NCBI RefSeq assembly: GCF_900113485.1
Contig: NZ_FOPM01000001.1
Location: 1-64,000 of the forward strand
Reading direction: 5' to 3'
Source of the DNA: Methylobacterium gossipiicola
Lineage (GTDB): Bacteria > Pseudomonadota > Alphaproteobacteria > Rhizobiales > Beijerinckiaceae
DNA: 64,000 bases
Shown: positions 36,299 through 45,889 of the stretch, in pieces
Layout: the number at the start of each line of letters is the position of its first letter
Position numbering within the stretch: the first letter of the stretch is position 1
Translations under genes and position numbers: made by a program
The notes under the pieces: model-generated
Told to the model about the DNA's origin: nothing
Database searches by the model: none
What the model saw: only the letters and a program-made list of their open reading frames with translations

Positions 36299-37345
36299 TC
36301 AGGACCGCGTCGGGGCCGCGCGGGCGATCCACTTGGCCAGCAGCGGGCCGGTGATGAGCACCACGAACAGCCGCAGGGTCTGCACGGCGAGGACGAACGA
36401 CACGTCCGCCTTCGAGCCCACGGCGATGATCGCCACGGAATCGAGTCCACCCGGACTCGTGGCGAGGTAGGCCGTGAGGAGATCGATGGGCAGGAGGTAG
36501 GTGAGACCGAAGGCCCAGACGGCGCAGAGGGCGATGACCCCCACGGTCGCCACCAGGATGCCGGGCAGGGCCGCCACGGTTTCCGCCAAGGTTTCCCGGC
36601 GGAAGCGCAGGCCGACATACCAGCCGATGGTCGCGTAGGCGAGGTCGAGGAGCGGCAGCGGCAGGGCCATGCTGACGAGGCCCAAGGCATGCAGCAGGGC
36701 GCCGAGCAGCATCGGGCCGATCAGGGCGGCGGCGGGCAGCCGTAGAAGGCGCGCGAGGCCGAAGCCGGCGGCCGCGACGGCGAGGGTCGCCAGCACCGCG
36801 AAGGGCGCGGCGGTGGCCGGAGCGGGGGCCGGGGGCGCCGAGACGTCGGTGAGGAGGCGCGCCACCACGGAGGCCGACAGCACCACGGCGACGACCCGGA
36901 CATATTGCATGAACGCGACGAGGCGCGGATCGGCCCCGTATTCCTCCGACATCGCCACCATGGCGGCGGCCCCCCCGGGCGAAGAGCCCCAGGCGGCGGT
37001 GGTGCCGGGCAGGATGCGCAGGCGGGTGAGGGTCCAGCCGACCACGGCCCCGGCCAGCACGGTGACGAGGACCACGGCGAGGATGAGCCAGCCATCCTCC
37101 GTGATGGTGGTGACGATCTCCGTCGTCACGGCCTTGGCCACGAGGCAGCCGATCATCGTCTGGGCGGCCATGAAGCCGGCGCGCGGCACGGCGAGGCCGG
37201 CTCCACCGACGCCGAACGCGATGGCGGCGAGCATCGGTCCCAGCAGGAGGGCCGCCGGGAAATGCCCCAGGCTGAGGCCGTACGCGAGGGCGCCCGAGGC
37301 CGCCACGAGGGCCGCCCAGAGGCCGAGGGACCGGAGATGGGGCAA
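36299..37345 (-). CDS. AbrB-family (COG3180) membrane protein
   Basis: A 348-residue protein with about ten membrane helices in two repeated halves; GTTAAWGSSPGGAAAMVAMSEEYG and YLATSPGGLDSVAIIAVGSK are equivalent motifs (SPGGxxxMxxx) from each half. The family is often annotated as putative ammonia monooxygenase, a label without support; transport is more likely. The start is a TTG at 37345 without a clear ribosome binding site, so it could begin slightly later. dgkA follows after 2 bp. Confidence 0.8.
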   Translation of the reverse strand: MPHLRSLGLWAALVAASGALAYGLSLGHFPAALLLGPMLAAIAFGVGGAGLAVPRAGFMAAQTMIGCLVAKAVTTEIVTTITEDGWLILAVVLVTVLAGAVVGWTLTRLRILPGTTAAWGSSPGGAAAMVAMSEEYGADPRLVAFMQYVRVVAVVLSASVVARLLTDVSAPPAPAPATAAPFAVLATLAVAAAGFGLARLLRLPAAALIGPMLLGALLHALGLVSMALPLPLLDLAYATIGWYVGLRFRRETLAETVAALPGILVATVGVIALCAVWAFGLTYLLPIDLLTAYLATSPGGLDSVAIIAVGSKADVSFVLAVQTLRLFVVLITGPLLAKWIARAAPTRS

Positions 37346-37386
37346 GGCGGGAGGCCGGAGCGGGGAGGGAAACAGTACCGTGCGCG

Positions 37387-38379
37387 CTACACCGGATCGG
37401 CCACGCTGTCACGGCGATCCCGCGCGGGGCGTGAGCCACGCACGGGCCGCAGGACCCCGTCGTCGCGGCAAGCGGTGGTGCCGGCGGGTGCGTGGGTGCG
37501 GAAGAAGGCGGCGAGGTGCGACAGGCCGGCCCCGCGCGGATCGCTGGCGCGCCAGGCCAGGGCGACGGTACGGCCGGGGCCATCGACGTCGAAGCCCCGC
37601 GTCACGGTCAATCCGCTTGGATCGGGGGCGGCCGGCACGGCGAGCGCCGGCAGAAGGGTGTAGCCGGCCCCCGCCGCCACCATGGAACGCAGGGTTTCCA
37701 GGCTCGTGGCGTGGCGCCCGGCGGCGCTGCCGGCACCGCAGGCCGCTACCGTCTGGTCGCGCAGGCAATTGCCCTCGTCGAGAAGGAGGAGATCCGGGCC
37801 GGCGATATCGCGGGCGCGCAGGGCACCGCCCCGCGCCAGGGCGTGGTCGGCGGGGCAGGTGAGGAGGAACGGCTCGATGAACAGCGGCGACACCGCCAGC
37901 CCCGCCGTCGGGATCGGCAGGGAGAGCAGGGCCGCGTCGATCCGCCCATCGCGCAATCCGTCCAGAATCTCGGCCGTGCGGGCTTCGCTCAGCGCCAGGG
38001 CCAGGAGGGGAAATTCCTGGCGCAGACTGCGCAGGATCAGGGGGAACAGGTACGGCCCGAGGGTCTGGATCGCCGCCAGGACGAGGCGGCCCGTAAGGGG
38101 CGCCCCGCGCCCTTCGCTCGCCAGCACCAGCAGGCGCTGGGCTTCCGCCAGCACTGTCCGGGCCTGCCGGACGATGCCCTGGCCGGCGGGCGTCAGCATC
38201 ACCCGGCGGTTGCTGCGCTCGAACAGGACGATCCCCAAAGCCTCCTCGAGCTTGCGCACCTGCACGCTGAGGGTCGGCTGGCTGACATTGCAGCGTTCGG
38301 CGGCCCGGCCAAAATGCGTCTCCTCCGCGACGGCCACCACATATTCGAGATCGCGCAGGGACAGGCCGGACAGGTTCAT
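37387..38379 (-). CDS. oxyR: OxyR-type LysR-family peroxide regulator
   Basis: A 330-residue LysR regulator. The N-terminal winged helix (LRDLEYVVAVAEETHFGRAA) matches OxyR, and the sensor domain has LLDEGNCLRDQTVAACGAG, placing C205 and C214 nine residues apart exactly as the redox pair C199/C208 of E. coli OxyR. Peroxide would form a disulfide and switch on target genes. It is divergent from katA, and an OxyR-type site overlaps its start. The last 25 residues form an Arg/Asp-rich tail beyond the usual end. Confidence 0.92.
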   Translation of the reverse strand: MNLSGLSLRDLEYVVAVAEETHFGRAAERCNVSQPTLSVQVRKLEEALGIVLFERSNRRVMLTPAGQGIVRQARTVLAEAQRLLVLASEGRGAPLTGRLVLAAIQTLGPYLFPLILRSLRQEFPLLALALSEARTAEILDGLRDGRIDAALLSLPIPTAGLAVSPLFIEPFLLTCPADHALARGGALRARDIAGPDLLLLDEGNCLRDQTVAACGAGSAAGRHATSLETLRSMVAAGAGYTLLPALAVPAAPDPSGLTVTRGFDVDGPGRTVALAWRASDPRGAGLSHLAAFFRTHAPAGTTACRDDGVLRPVRGSRPARDRRDSVADPV

Positions 38380-38414
38380 AGGCTGTATCTATCAGAACCT
38401 TTGCCACGATGCAT
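38378..38414. promoter_or_regulatory. OxyR-type operator between oxyR and katA
   Basis: ATAG-7-CTAT at 38378-38392 matches the OxyR half-site consensus ATAG-N-T-N3-A-N-CTAT in all eight outer bases and the inner A. A weaker half-site (TTTG-7-GCAT) follows at the expected 7-base distance (38400-38414). It directly abuts a plausible katA promoter with TTGGCC at 38414-38419 and CATAAG at 38438-38443 (18-base spacing), a suitable position for activation. The first half-site overlaps the oxyR start codon. Confidence 0.6.
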
Positions 38415-38533
38415 TGGCCAAACGATCGCGGGCGGTTCATAAGCCTGTCTCAGAACCATTCCAGGGTCGATGCGTCGGACGGCGCGCTTGGCTGACGTCG
38501 CATCCCCGGTCCGTTTTTTCGTAAGGAGTGCTC

Positions 38534-40123
38534 ATGAGCGATCAACGCCCGATTCTGACCACCCGTCAGGGCCATCCGGTCCGCGACAACCAGAGCACCC
38601 GCACGGTGGGCGAGCGCGGCCCCGCGACCCTCGAGAACTACCAGTTCATCGAGAAGATCACGCATTTCGACCGTGAGCGGATCCCGGAGCGCGTGGTCCA
38701 TGCCCGCGGCGCTGGCGCCCACGGTTGGTTCGAGGCTTACGGTAAGATCGGCGACGAGCCGGCTTCCAAGTACACCCGTGCCCGCGTCCTCAACGAGACC
38801 GGCGTGAAGACGCCGATGTTCGTGCGCTTCTCAACCGTGGCGGGCGCCAAGGAATCGCCCGAGACCGAGCGCGACCCGCGCGGCTTCGCGGTGAAGTTCA
38901 AGACCGTCGACGGCAACTGGGACCTCGTGGGCAACAACCTCAAGGTCTTCTTCATCCGCGACGCGATCAAGTTCCCCGACATGATCCACGCGTTCAAGCC
39001 CGATCCGGTGACCAACCGTCAGGAGCCGTGGCGCTTCTTCGACTTCGTGGCCCAGCACCCCGAAGCCATCCACATGGTCACGCATCTGAAGTCGCCGTGG
39101 GGCATTCCGGCCAACTATCGCGAGATGGAAGGCTCGGGGGTCAACACCTACAAGCTCGTCAACGACCAGGGCGAGGCCGTGCTCTGCAAGTTCCATTGGG
39201 AGCCGAAGCAGGGTGTGCGCAATCTGACCTCGGCCCAGGCGTCCGAGATCCAGGCCAAGGATGTCGGCCACGCGACCCGTGACCTCTACGACAACATCAA
39301 GGCCGGCAACTTCCCCGAGTGGGAATTCTGCGTGCAGATCATGCCGGACGGCCCGAACGATCACCTGTCGTTCGATCCCCTCGACGACACGAAGCTGTGG
39401 CCCGTCGATCAGTTCCCGCTGCTGCCCGTCGGCCGCATGGTCCTCGACCGGGTGCCCGACAACTTCTTCGCGGAAGTCGAGCAGTCGGCCTTCGGCACGG
39501 GCGTGCTCGTGGATGGCATCGACTTCTCGGACGACAAGATGCTCCAAGGGCGCACGCTGTCCTACTCGGACACCCAGCGTTACCGCGTCGGCGCCAACTA
39601 CCTCCAGCTGCCGATCAATGCGCCGCAGCCCGGCGTGAAGGTCTATTCGAACCAGCGCGACGGCCAGATGACCTACGGCGTCGACGGCACCGGCCCGAAC
39701 GCCCACATCAACTACGAGCCCTCGACGCTCGCCGAGGGCCTGCGTGAGGCGCCGAAGCCGGCGAAGGACTACCATCAGCCGGTGACGGGCAATCTCGGCC
39801 GCTACCAGACCTCGCGCACCGAGGACGACTACACCCAGGCGGGCGTGCGCTACCGCTCGTTCGAGGCTTGGGAGCGTGACGATCTCATCGCCAACCTCGT
39901 CGGCGACATGAAGCAGTGCCCCGAGCCCATCCAGCTGCGGATGGTCTGGCACTTCTGGCATGCCGACGAGGATTACGGTCGCCGCGTCGCCGAGGGTGCC
40001 GGCATCGATCTGGAGAAGGCCAAGGCCCTGCCGCCCCTGCCGGGGCGCGCCGCCCCGGGCAAGCGTCTCCAGGCCGAGACCTACACGGATGGCAGCCAGG
40101 CCCACCGCGTCGCCGCCGAATAA
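38534..40123 (+). CDS. katA: Monofunctional heme catalase
   Basis: A 529-residue catalase that breaks down hydrogen peroxide. Family landmarks: distal His in [31 protein letters not shown], distal Asn in [19 protein letters not shown], the heme-ligating Tyr in [18 protein letters not shown]. No flavodoxin-like extension of the large-subunit clade, so it is a small-subunit type, with no signal peptide. The ATG has TAAGGAG upstream. Divergent from oxyR, so very likely induced by peroxide. A strong terminator follows. Confidence 0.96.
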   Translation: MSDQRPILTTRQGHPVRDNQSTRTVGERGPATLENYQFIEKITHFDRERIPERVVHARGAGAHGWFEAYGKIGDEPASKYTRARVLNETGVKTPMFVRFSTVAGAKESPETERDPRGFAVKFKTVDGNWDLVGNNLKVFFIRDAIKFPDMIHAFKPDPVTNRQEPWRFFDFVAQHPEAIHMVTHLKSPWGIPANYREMEGSGVNTYKLVNDQGEAVLCKFHWEPKQGVRNLTSAQASEIQAKDVGHATRDLYDNIKAGNFPEWEFCVQIMPDGPNDHLSFDPLDDTKLWPVDQFPLLPVGRMVLDRVPDNFFAEVEQSAFGTGVLVDGIDFSDDKMLQGRTLSYSDTQRYRVGANYLQLPINAPQPGVKVYSNQRDGQMTYGVDGTGPNAHINYEPSTLAEGLREAPKPAKDYHQPVTGNLGRYQTSRTEDDYTQAGVRYRSFEAWERDDLIANLVGDMKQCPEPIQLRMVWHFWHADEDYGRRVAEGAGIDLEKAKALPPLPGRAAPGKRLQAETYTDGSQAHRVAAE

Positions 40124-40146
40124 GGTTTTCGCGGTCTCGACGTTCA

Positions 40147-40180
40147 GCCCCGCATGGCCGCCCGGCCGTGCGGGGTTTTT
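40147..40180 (+). terminator. Intrinsic terminator of katA
   Basis: A GC-rich stem, CCCCGCATGGCC with GGCCGTGCGGGG (one G-T-type mismatch), is followed by TTTTT, 24 bp past the katA stop. Confidence 0.9.
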
Positions 40181-40200
40181 CGTATGTCTGGGATTCTGGA

Positions 40201-40238
40201 GGGATCATCCCTTCGGCGGGCGTCGGGCAGAGCCAGAC
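40201..40238. repeat. Dispersed palindromic repeat, family A, copy 1
   Basis: A 38-bp unit made of two adjoining palindromes: the core around GGGATCATCCC and GTCGGGCAGAGCCAGAC. It matches the copy at 57557-57594 at 36 of 38 positions. It is located between the katA terminator and the end of the MFS gene, in non-coding DNA. Confidence 0.75.
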
Positions 40239-40245
40239 GAAGCGC

Positions 40246-41418
40246 TTAACGGGTGCCGACGGTCCGGTTTCGCCCGGCGCCGAGGCTGCACAGCCACGCG
40301 GCGGCGGCGATGAGGCAGAACAGGGCGACGGAGGCACCCCAGCCGCCGGTGAGGTCGTGGGCGAGGCCGAAGCCGAGGGGGCCGAGGGAGGCGAGAGTGT
40401 AGCCGACGCTCTGCGACATGGCGGCGAGGTCGGCCGCCCCGGCGGTGTCGCGGGCGCGCAGGACGATGATGGTGAGGCCGAGGCCGAACAGACCGCCGAG
40501 GCTGCCGCCGAGCAACATGCCGAAGGGCAGGGCGAACGCGAGAGGTCCGAAGACGAGACCGAGGATCGTCATGACGGCGAGCGCCAGGAGGGCGGCGGCG
40601 TAGAGGCGCTGATCCTTTGCCCGGGCGGCGAAGGACGGCACGAGGAGGGCGAAGGGCGCCTGTCCGATGCTCATGAGGGAGGCGACGAACCCGGCCTCGG
40701 TGGCGTCGAGGCCCCGGCTCTGCAACACCACCGGCAGCCAGCCGAACAGGATGTAGGCCAGGGACGATTGCAGGCCCATGAAGCCGGTGACTTGCCATGC
40801 CAGGGGATCGCGCCAGAGCGGCCGGCGACGTACGGCGCGTTCGGCCGGATCCGGCCTGCGAGCGAAGGGGATCCACGCCAGGGTGGCCATGAGGGCCGGC
40901 AGGCCCCACAGGCCGAGAGCAAACGACCAGCTGTCCGTCGCGCGTGCCAAGGGCACACTGAAGCCGGCCCCGGCGGCCGCCCCGAGGCATAGGACCATGG
41001 TGTAGAGTCCGGTCATGAGGCCGACGCGAGCGGGAAACTCGCGCTTGACGAGTCCCGGCAGCAGCACGCCCGAGAGCCCGATGCCGAAGGCGGCGAGGCA
41101 GGCGCCGATGAACAGGGGTTCCAAACCGCCGAGTCCACGCAGACCCGAACCGAGGGCGACGACGGCGACCGCGAGGAGTACGCCCCGGTCTGCGCCGAGG
41201 CGTCGGATCACCACGGGGCCGAGGGTGCAGGCGAGGCCGATGCACAGGACCGGCAGGGTGGTGAGGTAGGCCGCTCCCACATTGCCCAGCCCCGTGGCCG
41301 TGCGGATCGCATCGAGGAGCGGCCCGACGGAGGTGAGGGCCGGCCGCATGTTGAAGGCGACGAGCATGATGCCGAGGCCGAGGAGGAGGGGACGCAAGGC
41401 GCCGGTCGATGACGTCAT
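40246..41418 (-). CDS. MFS transporter, CynX/NimT-like
   Basis: A 390-residue major facilitator with twelve predicted membrane helices. The N-terminal helix ends in MLVAFNMRPALTSVGPLLDAI, a hallmark of the CynX/NimT (cyanate/nitroimidazole) branch of the superfamily. The substrate cannot be deduced. The ATG at 41418 overlaps the lnt stop by 4 bp (ATGA), so it is translated with the envelope-gene cluster upstream. The frame extends further into lnt, but that part is shadow. Confidence 0.85.
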   Translation of the reverse strand: MTSSTGALRPLLLGLGIMLVAFNMRPALTSVGPLLDAIRTATGLGNVGAAYLTTLPVLCIGLACTLGPVVIRRLGADRGVLLAVAVVALGSGLRGLGGLEPLFIGACLAAFGIGLSGVLLPGLVKREFPARVGLMTGLYTMVLCLGAAAGAGFSVPLARATDSWSFALGLWGLPALMATLAWIPFARRPDPAERAVRRRPLWRDPLAWQVTGFMGLQSSLAYILFGWLPVVLQSRGLDATEAGFVASLMSIGQAPFALLVPSFAARAKDQRLYAAALLALAVMTILGLVFGPLAFALPFGMLLGGSLGGLFGLGLTIIVLRARDTAGAADLAAMSQSVGYTLASLGPLGFGLAHDLTGGWGASVALFCLIAAAAWLCSLGAGRNRTVGTR

Positions 41419-43085
41419 GCGACGCGACGGCGCGCGGCTATGGCGAGGAGCAGGGTAAGGCCGAGGAGGAGCCAAAACGGCGCGTCGCCGAAGCGGGCAT
41501 AGACCGTGCGCTGCTCCAGGCGCACGGGCAGGTCGGCGTCGAGGACGCCTTCCACCCCCAGCGGCAGGCTCGCGGTGATGCGGCCATGGGCATCGACCAC
41601 GGCCGAGATGCCGGTGTTGGCGTCGCGCACCAGGGGCAGACCCTCCTCGACGGCGCGGAGACGGGCCTGCGCGAAATGCTGGCGCGGCCCCGGCGTGTCG
41701 CCGAACCAGGCGTCGTTGGTGAGGTTGAGGATGAGGCCCGGCACCGGCGGCGGACCGTTCGGGCTCGCCTCGGGCACGATGGCGCCGGGGAAGATCGCCT
41801 CGTAACAGATGGTGGCGGCGATGGGGGGCAGGCCCGGCACCGACAGGATGCGCTGATGCGCCCGGTCGCCGGGCGTGAAGCCCCCCGGCACCGCGACGAA
41901 TTGCCGGATGTGGAGGGCCCGCAGGGACGCGTCCAGGAAGGCCGGCAGGTACTCGCCGAAGGGAACGAGGTGGACCTTGTCGTAGGTGTCACCGAGCTTC
42001 GGCCCCGCCGCCAGGGTGAGGATCGAATTGAAGAAATGCGGGCGCCCGACTTCCGGCGGCGTGTCCGCCCGGGCCGCGCCGGTGATGAGGTGCTTGCCCG
42101 GCGGCAGGGCGGCGGCGATGCGGGCCAGGGCGTCCGGATCGCGCTGAATGAGGAACGGGAAGGCCGATTCCGGCCAGATCACGTGGGTGACGTCGGTGAG
42201 GCCAGAGCGATCCGGGGCGGCGGCCCGATCGCTGAGTTCGATATAGCGGTCGAGGATATCCGCCCGGTTCTCCGGGCGGAACTTGACGTCCTGATTCAGG
42301 TTCGGCTGCACGAGGCGCAGGCGGATGCCCGGCACCGTGGCATCCGGCCCTTCGGGCAGGCGCGTCAGACCGTGGAACGCCATGGCGGCGAGGACGAAGC
42401 CCGCGGCGAGGGACGGCCCCAGGCGCGCCCGCAGGGTCGCGCCCGTGGCAAACGTCGCGGGCGCGGCGGCCACGAGGACGGCGAGGAGCGTGAGGCCGTA
42501 GAGGCCGATGCCGGCGGCACTCTGCATGAGCCAGAGGTTCTGACCCAGCGCCATGCCGAGGGTGTTCCAGGGAAACCCGGTGAAGAGGTGGCCCCGCAGC
42601 CACTCGCAGGTCGAGAGTCCGAAGGCCAGGGCGAAGATCCGCCCGGCGCCGGGGGACCAGACGAGGCGGGCCAGGGCGAACCCGACGCCATAGAACAAGC
42701 CGAGGACGGCCGGCAGGCCGATGACGCCGAGGGGCAGGGCCCAGGCGAATTCGTCCGCCTCGACGAGGAAGGCCGAGCCGAGCCACCACAACCCGGCCGT
42801 GAGGTAGCCGAAGCCCCAGGCCCAGCCGATGAGGCCGGCTTTGCGCAGGGTCTGCCACCTGCCCCGGCCGGTGGTGGCCCCGTCGAGGAGCCAGACGGCG
42901 ACGCAGAGGGCGACGACGAGGGCCGGAAGGGCGCCGAAGGGCGGCATCGCGAGGGCGCCGACGGCCCCAGCGCCGTAGGCGAGGGCCAGCCGGCGCCAGC
43001 CCGCGCTCAGCATCACCCCCTGGGCGACGAGCGCGAACAGACCCGGCGCGGCCATGGTGGCCGGCATGGCTTCGGTGCGGCTCAT
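41415..43085 (-). CDS. lnt: Apolipoprotein N-acyltransferase
   Basis: A 556-residue inner-membrane enzyme that adds the third acyl chain to lipoproteins after Lgt and LspA. About seven N-terminal membrane segments precede a periplasmic nitrilase-type domain with the catalytic triad E306 (WPESAFPF), K370 (DKVHLVPFGEYLP) and C427 (ICYEAIFPG). A C-terminal membrane helix follows. The ATG at 43085 begins MSRTEAMPATMAAPG; the longer frame only overlaps the CorC gene region. Upstream is corC (25 bp gap) and downstream the MFS gene. Confidence 0.95.
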   Translation of the reverse strand: MSRTEAMPATMAAPGLFALVAQGVMLSAGWRRLALAYGAGAVGALAMPPFGALPALVVALCVAVWLLDGATTGRGRWQTLRKAGLIGWAWGFGYLTAGLWWLGSAFLVEADEFAWALPLGVIGLPAVLGLFYGVGFALARLVWSPGAGRIFALAFGLSTCEWLRGHLFTGFPWNTLGMALGQNLWLMQSAAGIGLYGLTLLAVLVAAAPATFATGATLRARLGPSLAAGFVLAAMAFHGLTRLPEGPDATVPGIRLRLVQPNLNQDVKFRPENRADILDRYIELSDRAAAPDRSGLTDVTHVIWPESAFPFLIQRDPDALARIAAALPPGKHLITGAARADTPPEVGRPHFFNSILTLAAGPKLGDTYDKVHLVPFGEYLPAFLDASLRALHIRQFVAVPGGFTPGDRAHQRILSVPGLPPIAATICYEAIFPGAIVPEASPNGPPPVPGLILNLTNDAWFGDTPGPRQHFAQARLRAVEEGLPLVRDANTGISAVVDAHGRITASLPLGVEGVLDADLPVRLEQRTVYARFGDAPFWLLLGLTLLLAIAARRRVA

Positions 43086-43110
43086 CGGGCGTCGTGCCTC
43101 GCGGGCGCGC

Positions 43111-44217
43111 TCACGAAGCGGGCGCTTCCAGACCCGGATTGGCGGCGGGCGGCGGCAGGGCCAGGGGCACCACGGCTCCGATCCGGGCATCGCCGCGCTG
43201 GAGGCGCAGGCGCTTCACCCGGCGCGGGTCCGCGTCGAGCACCTCGAAGGCGAGGTCGCCCGGACCGGCGATGAGTTCGCCACGCGAGGGCACCCGACCC
43301 GCGAGGGTGACGATGAGGCCCCCGATGGTGTCGATCTCCTCGGCCATCTCGCCCACCGCCGCGACGAGATCGACGCCGCTGGCCTCCGACACCTCGGCGA
43401 GGCCGGCGCGGGCATCGGCCACGAACACCTCACCCTCGCCCTCGACGCGCTGCACGAGGCGCTCTTCCGACACGTCGTGCTCGTCCTCGATGTCGCCCAC
43501 GACCATCTCGATGAGATCCTCGATGGAGATGAGCCCGTCGGTGCCGCCATACTCGTCGATGACGAGGGCCATGTGGGTGCGCGTCGCCTGCATCCGCACC
43601 AGGAGGTCGATGGCCGGCATCGACGGCGGCACGAACAGCACCGGCCGCTGGATGCGGGCCGAGGCGAGGGTCACCGAAAGATCGACGTTGCCGAGGTTGA
43701 GGTTGCCCAGGGATTGCCGGTTCCGGCGCGGGCTCAGGGGCACGTCGTCCGCCAGTTCGATGGGCGCGCCCGCGCCGCGACGGCCGCCCGCTTCGGCGCG
43801 GGCCGCGATGTGATCGACGAAGTCGCGGATGTGGACCATGCCCTTCGGATCGTCGAGGGTCTCGCCGTAGACGGGCAGGCGCGAATGACCGTCCGCGCGG
43901 AACAGCTTGAGCAATTCGCCGAGCGTCGTGTCCATGGAAACGGCGACGATGTCGACGCGCGGAATCATCACGTCGTCGACCCGTACCTTGTGCAGGCCGA
44001 GCACGTTCTTGAGCATGGCCCGCTCGATGGGCGAGAATGCGTTCTCGCCCGAATCCGGCTCGGCCAGCCTGTCCTCGATGTCGTCGCGCAACGAATCGCG
44101 CGGACGCAGGTGGAACACGTGCAGCAGACGGTCGTACCAGGGCTCACGCGCCTGAGCCTCGCCGTCATGCGCGCTGGGCGCGGCCTGGGCCGCGCCGCGA
44201 CTTCGATCGTTCGTCAT
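43111..44217 (-). CDS. corC: CBS-domain protein with CorC_HlyC domain
   Basis: A 368-residue cytoplasmic protein with paired CBS domains (DDVMIPRVDIVAVSMDTTLG at about residue 75 and VLFVPPSMPAIDLLVRMQ) and a C-terminal CorC_HlyC domain with LAFEVLDADPRRVKRLRL. An insertion of about 45 residues (RNRQSLGNLNLGNVDLSV) lies between the CBS domains, apparently a lineage feature. CorC was linked to Mg/Co efflux and TlyC to hemolysis, but its role here is unknown. It sits between ybeY and lnt as in most proteobacteria. Confidence 0.9.
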   Translation of the reverse strand: MTNDRSRGAAQAAPSAHDGEAQAREPWYDRLLHVFHLRPRDSLRDDIEDRLAEPDSGENAFSPIERAMLKNVLGLHKVRVDDVMIPRVDIVAVSMDTTLGELLKLFRADGHSRLPVYGETLDDPKGMVHIRDFVDHIAARAEAGGRRGAGAPIELADDVPLSPRRNRQSLGNLNLGNVDLSVTLASARIQRPVLFVPPSMPAIDLLVRMQATRTHMALVIDEYGGTDGLISIEDLIEMVVGDIEDEHDVSEERLVQRVEGEGEVFVADARAGLAEVSEASGVDLVAAVGEMAEEIDTIGGLIVTLAGRVPSRGELIAGPGDLAFEVLDADPRRVKRLRLQRGDARIGAVVPLALPPPAANPGLEAPAS

Positions 44218-44253
44218 GTCTCTCTGATCTGGATTGGCAGGATGCGCTGCCGC

Positions 44254-44742
44254 TCAATCGGCGTAGGGATCGGGCACGCCCAGGGTGCCGAGGGCCGCGA
44301 CCTCGAGGGCCTCCATGGCCTCGGCGTCCGCGTCGCCCGTCTCGTGGTCCTGACCGAGGAGGTGAAGGGTGCCATGGACCAGAAGGTGCGCGAGGTGGTG
44401 GCTGAGCGGCTTCGACTGCTCGGCACTCTCGCGCAGCATCGTGTCATACGCAAGAACGACATCGCCCAACGGGCGCGCCATTCCCACATGGGGGGGCTGC
44501 GGCGGGCTCGGAAACGACAACACGTTGGTGGGCTTGTCCTTGCCCCGCCACGTCTTGTTCAGGGCCTGCACGGCCGCGTCGGTGGTGAGCAGGATGCTGA
44601 CCTCGACGGCGTCGCGTGGCGCGTCGGGCGCAATGGCGAGCCCCGCCGAGACGGCCCGGATCACGAAGGCTTCGAGATCGGGCACCACCGTGTCCCAGCG
44701 TTCGTCCTCGACGGCGACATCGATCTCGGGCGTCGGAATCAT
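44254..44742 (-). CDS. ybeY: Endoribonuclease YbeY (rRNA maturation factor)
   Basis: A 162-residue metal-dependent ribonuclease needed for 16S rRNA 3'-end maturation and ribosome quality control. The three-His metal motif is in HLLVHGTLHLLGQDHETGD (family HGxLHLxGxDH), and TNVLSFP is the other conserved block. The start overlaps phoH by 4 bp (ATGA). corC follows after 36 bp. Confidence 0.94.
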   Translation of the reverse strand: MIPTPEIDVAVEDERWDTVVPDLEAFVIRAVSAGLAIAPDAPRDAVEVSILLTTDAAVQALNKTWRGKDKPTNVLSFPSPPQPPHVGMARPLGDVVLAYDTMLRESAEQSKPLSHHLAHLLVHGTLHLLGQDHETGDADAEAMEALEVAALGTLGVPDPYAD

Positions 44743-45782
44743 GCGTTGGGCCGGCGACGGGGGTTCGGGTTGCGGTCGGATTCGTGCTCGCCGTGGGCGG
44801 CCGATTCGTAGGCGGTGACGATGCGGCGCACGAGGTCGTGGCGGACCACGTCGACGTCGCGGAAGGTGACGCGGCCGATGCCCTCGACGCCGTCGAGGAT
44901 GTTCACGGCCTCGACGAGGCCCGAACGCTGGCCCGGCGGCAGATCGATCTGACTCGGATCGCCCGTGATGATCATCCGGGAGTTCTCGCCCAGACGGGTG
45001 AGGAACATCTTCATCTGCATCGACGTGGTGTTCTGCGCCTCGTCGAGGAGCACCACGGCGTTGGTGAGGGTGCGCCCGCGCATGAAGGCGAGGGGCGCGA
45101 TCTCGATGACGCCCGTCTGCAGGCCGCGATCGACGTGGCGCGCCTCCATGAAGTCGTAGAGCGCGTCGTAGATCGGGCGGAGATACGGATCAACCTTCTC
45201 GCGCATGTCGCCCGGCAGGAACCCGAGGCGTTCGCCGGCCTCGACGGCGGGACGCGAGAGAATGATGCGTTCGACATGGCCCTGTTCGAGCAGGGAAACG
45301 GCATGACCCACGGCGAGCCAGGTCTTGCCGGTGCCGGCCGGCCCCTCGGCGAAGACGAGTTCACGACTGCGCAGGAGCTTGATGTAGGCGTCCTGGGCCG
45401 TGTTGCGGGCGCGCACGGCGCCGCGCCGCCGGGTGGCGATCTGGTCGAAGACCGGCCGGTCGGGCTCGGCACTGACCTCCGCCGCCGGGAACAGCGTGCC
45501 CTGCTGGGTCGTCTCCTGGATCGCGCCGTCGACGTCTCCGAGGGTCAGGGCGGTGCCGCTCGTCCGGACGCGGGCATAGAGCCGTTCGAACACCTTGCGG
45601 GCCTTTTCCGCCGCTTCGGGCGAGCCCTTGATGACGAGGTGATTGCCCAAGGCCGTGGCGGTGACGGACAGACGCCGCTCGATATGGGCGACGTTCTGAT
45701 CGTACTGACCGAAGACGAGGCTCGCGAGACGGTTGTCGTCGAAGGTCAGGGACGCTTCCACCAATTCGACGATCTCGCCCAT
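44739..45782 (-). CDS. PhoH-family ATPase (YbeZ)
   Basis: A 347-residue cytoplasmic ATPase of the PhoH/YbeZ type, commonly paired with YbeY and thought to act in RNA metabolism. Walker A GPAGTGKTWLAVGHAV, Walker B VVLLDEAQNTT, and IILSRPAVEAGERLGFLPGD are clear; an N-terminal KH-like region (LVIKGSPEAAEKARKVFERL) is present. The ATG at 45782 opens MGEIVELVEASLTFDDNR; a GTG at 45845 with a GGGAAG site could extend it by 21 residues. miaB lies 107 bp upstream. Confidence 0.94.
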   Translation of the reverse strand: MGEIVELVEASLTFDDNRLASLVFGQYDQNVAHIERRLSVTATALGNHLVIKGSPEAAEKARKVFERLYARVRTSGTALTLGDVDGAIQETTQQGTLFPAAEVSAEPDRPVFDQIATRRRGAVRARNTAQDAYIKLLRSRELVFAEGPAGTGKTWLAVGHAVSLLEQGHVERIILSRPAVEAGERLGFLPGDMREKVDPYLRPIYDALYDFMEARHVDRGLQTGVIEIAPLAFMRGRTLTNAVVLLDEAQNTTSMQMKMFLTRLGENSRMIITGDPSQIDLPPGQRSGLVEAVNILDGVEGIGRVTFRDVDVVRHDLVRRIVTAYESAAHGEHESDRNPNPRRRPNA

Positions 45783-45889
45783 GCGTGCCGCCGGGCCGCG
45801 CCCGCGCAACGGGCTACCCCGGCCGATCCCATCAGATGCTGACACGCCACTTCCCTTCGCTGATGGACGAATCGGGCCGGTCCATCCGC

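Noticed and set aside
41409-43274. Plus-strand frame of 621 codons
   Set aside because: It is antisense to lnt, which carries an intact catalytic triad.
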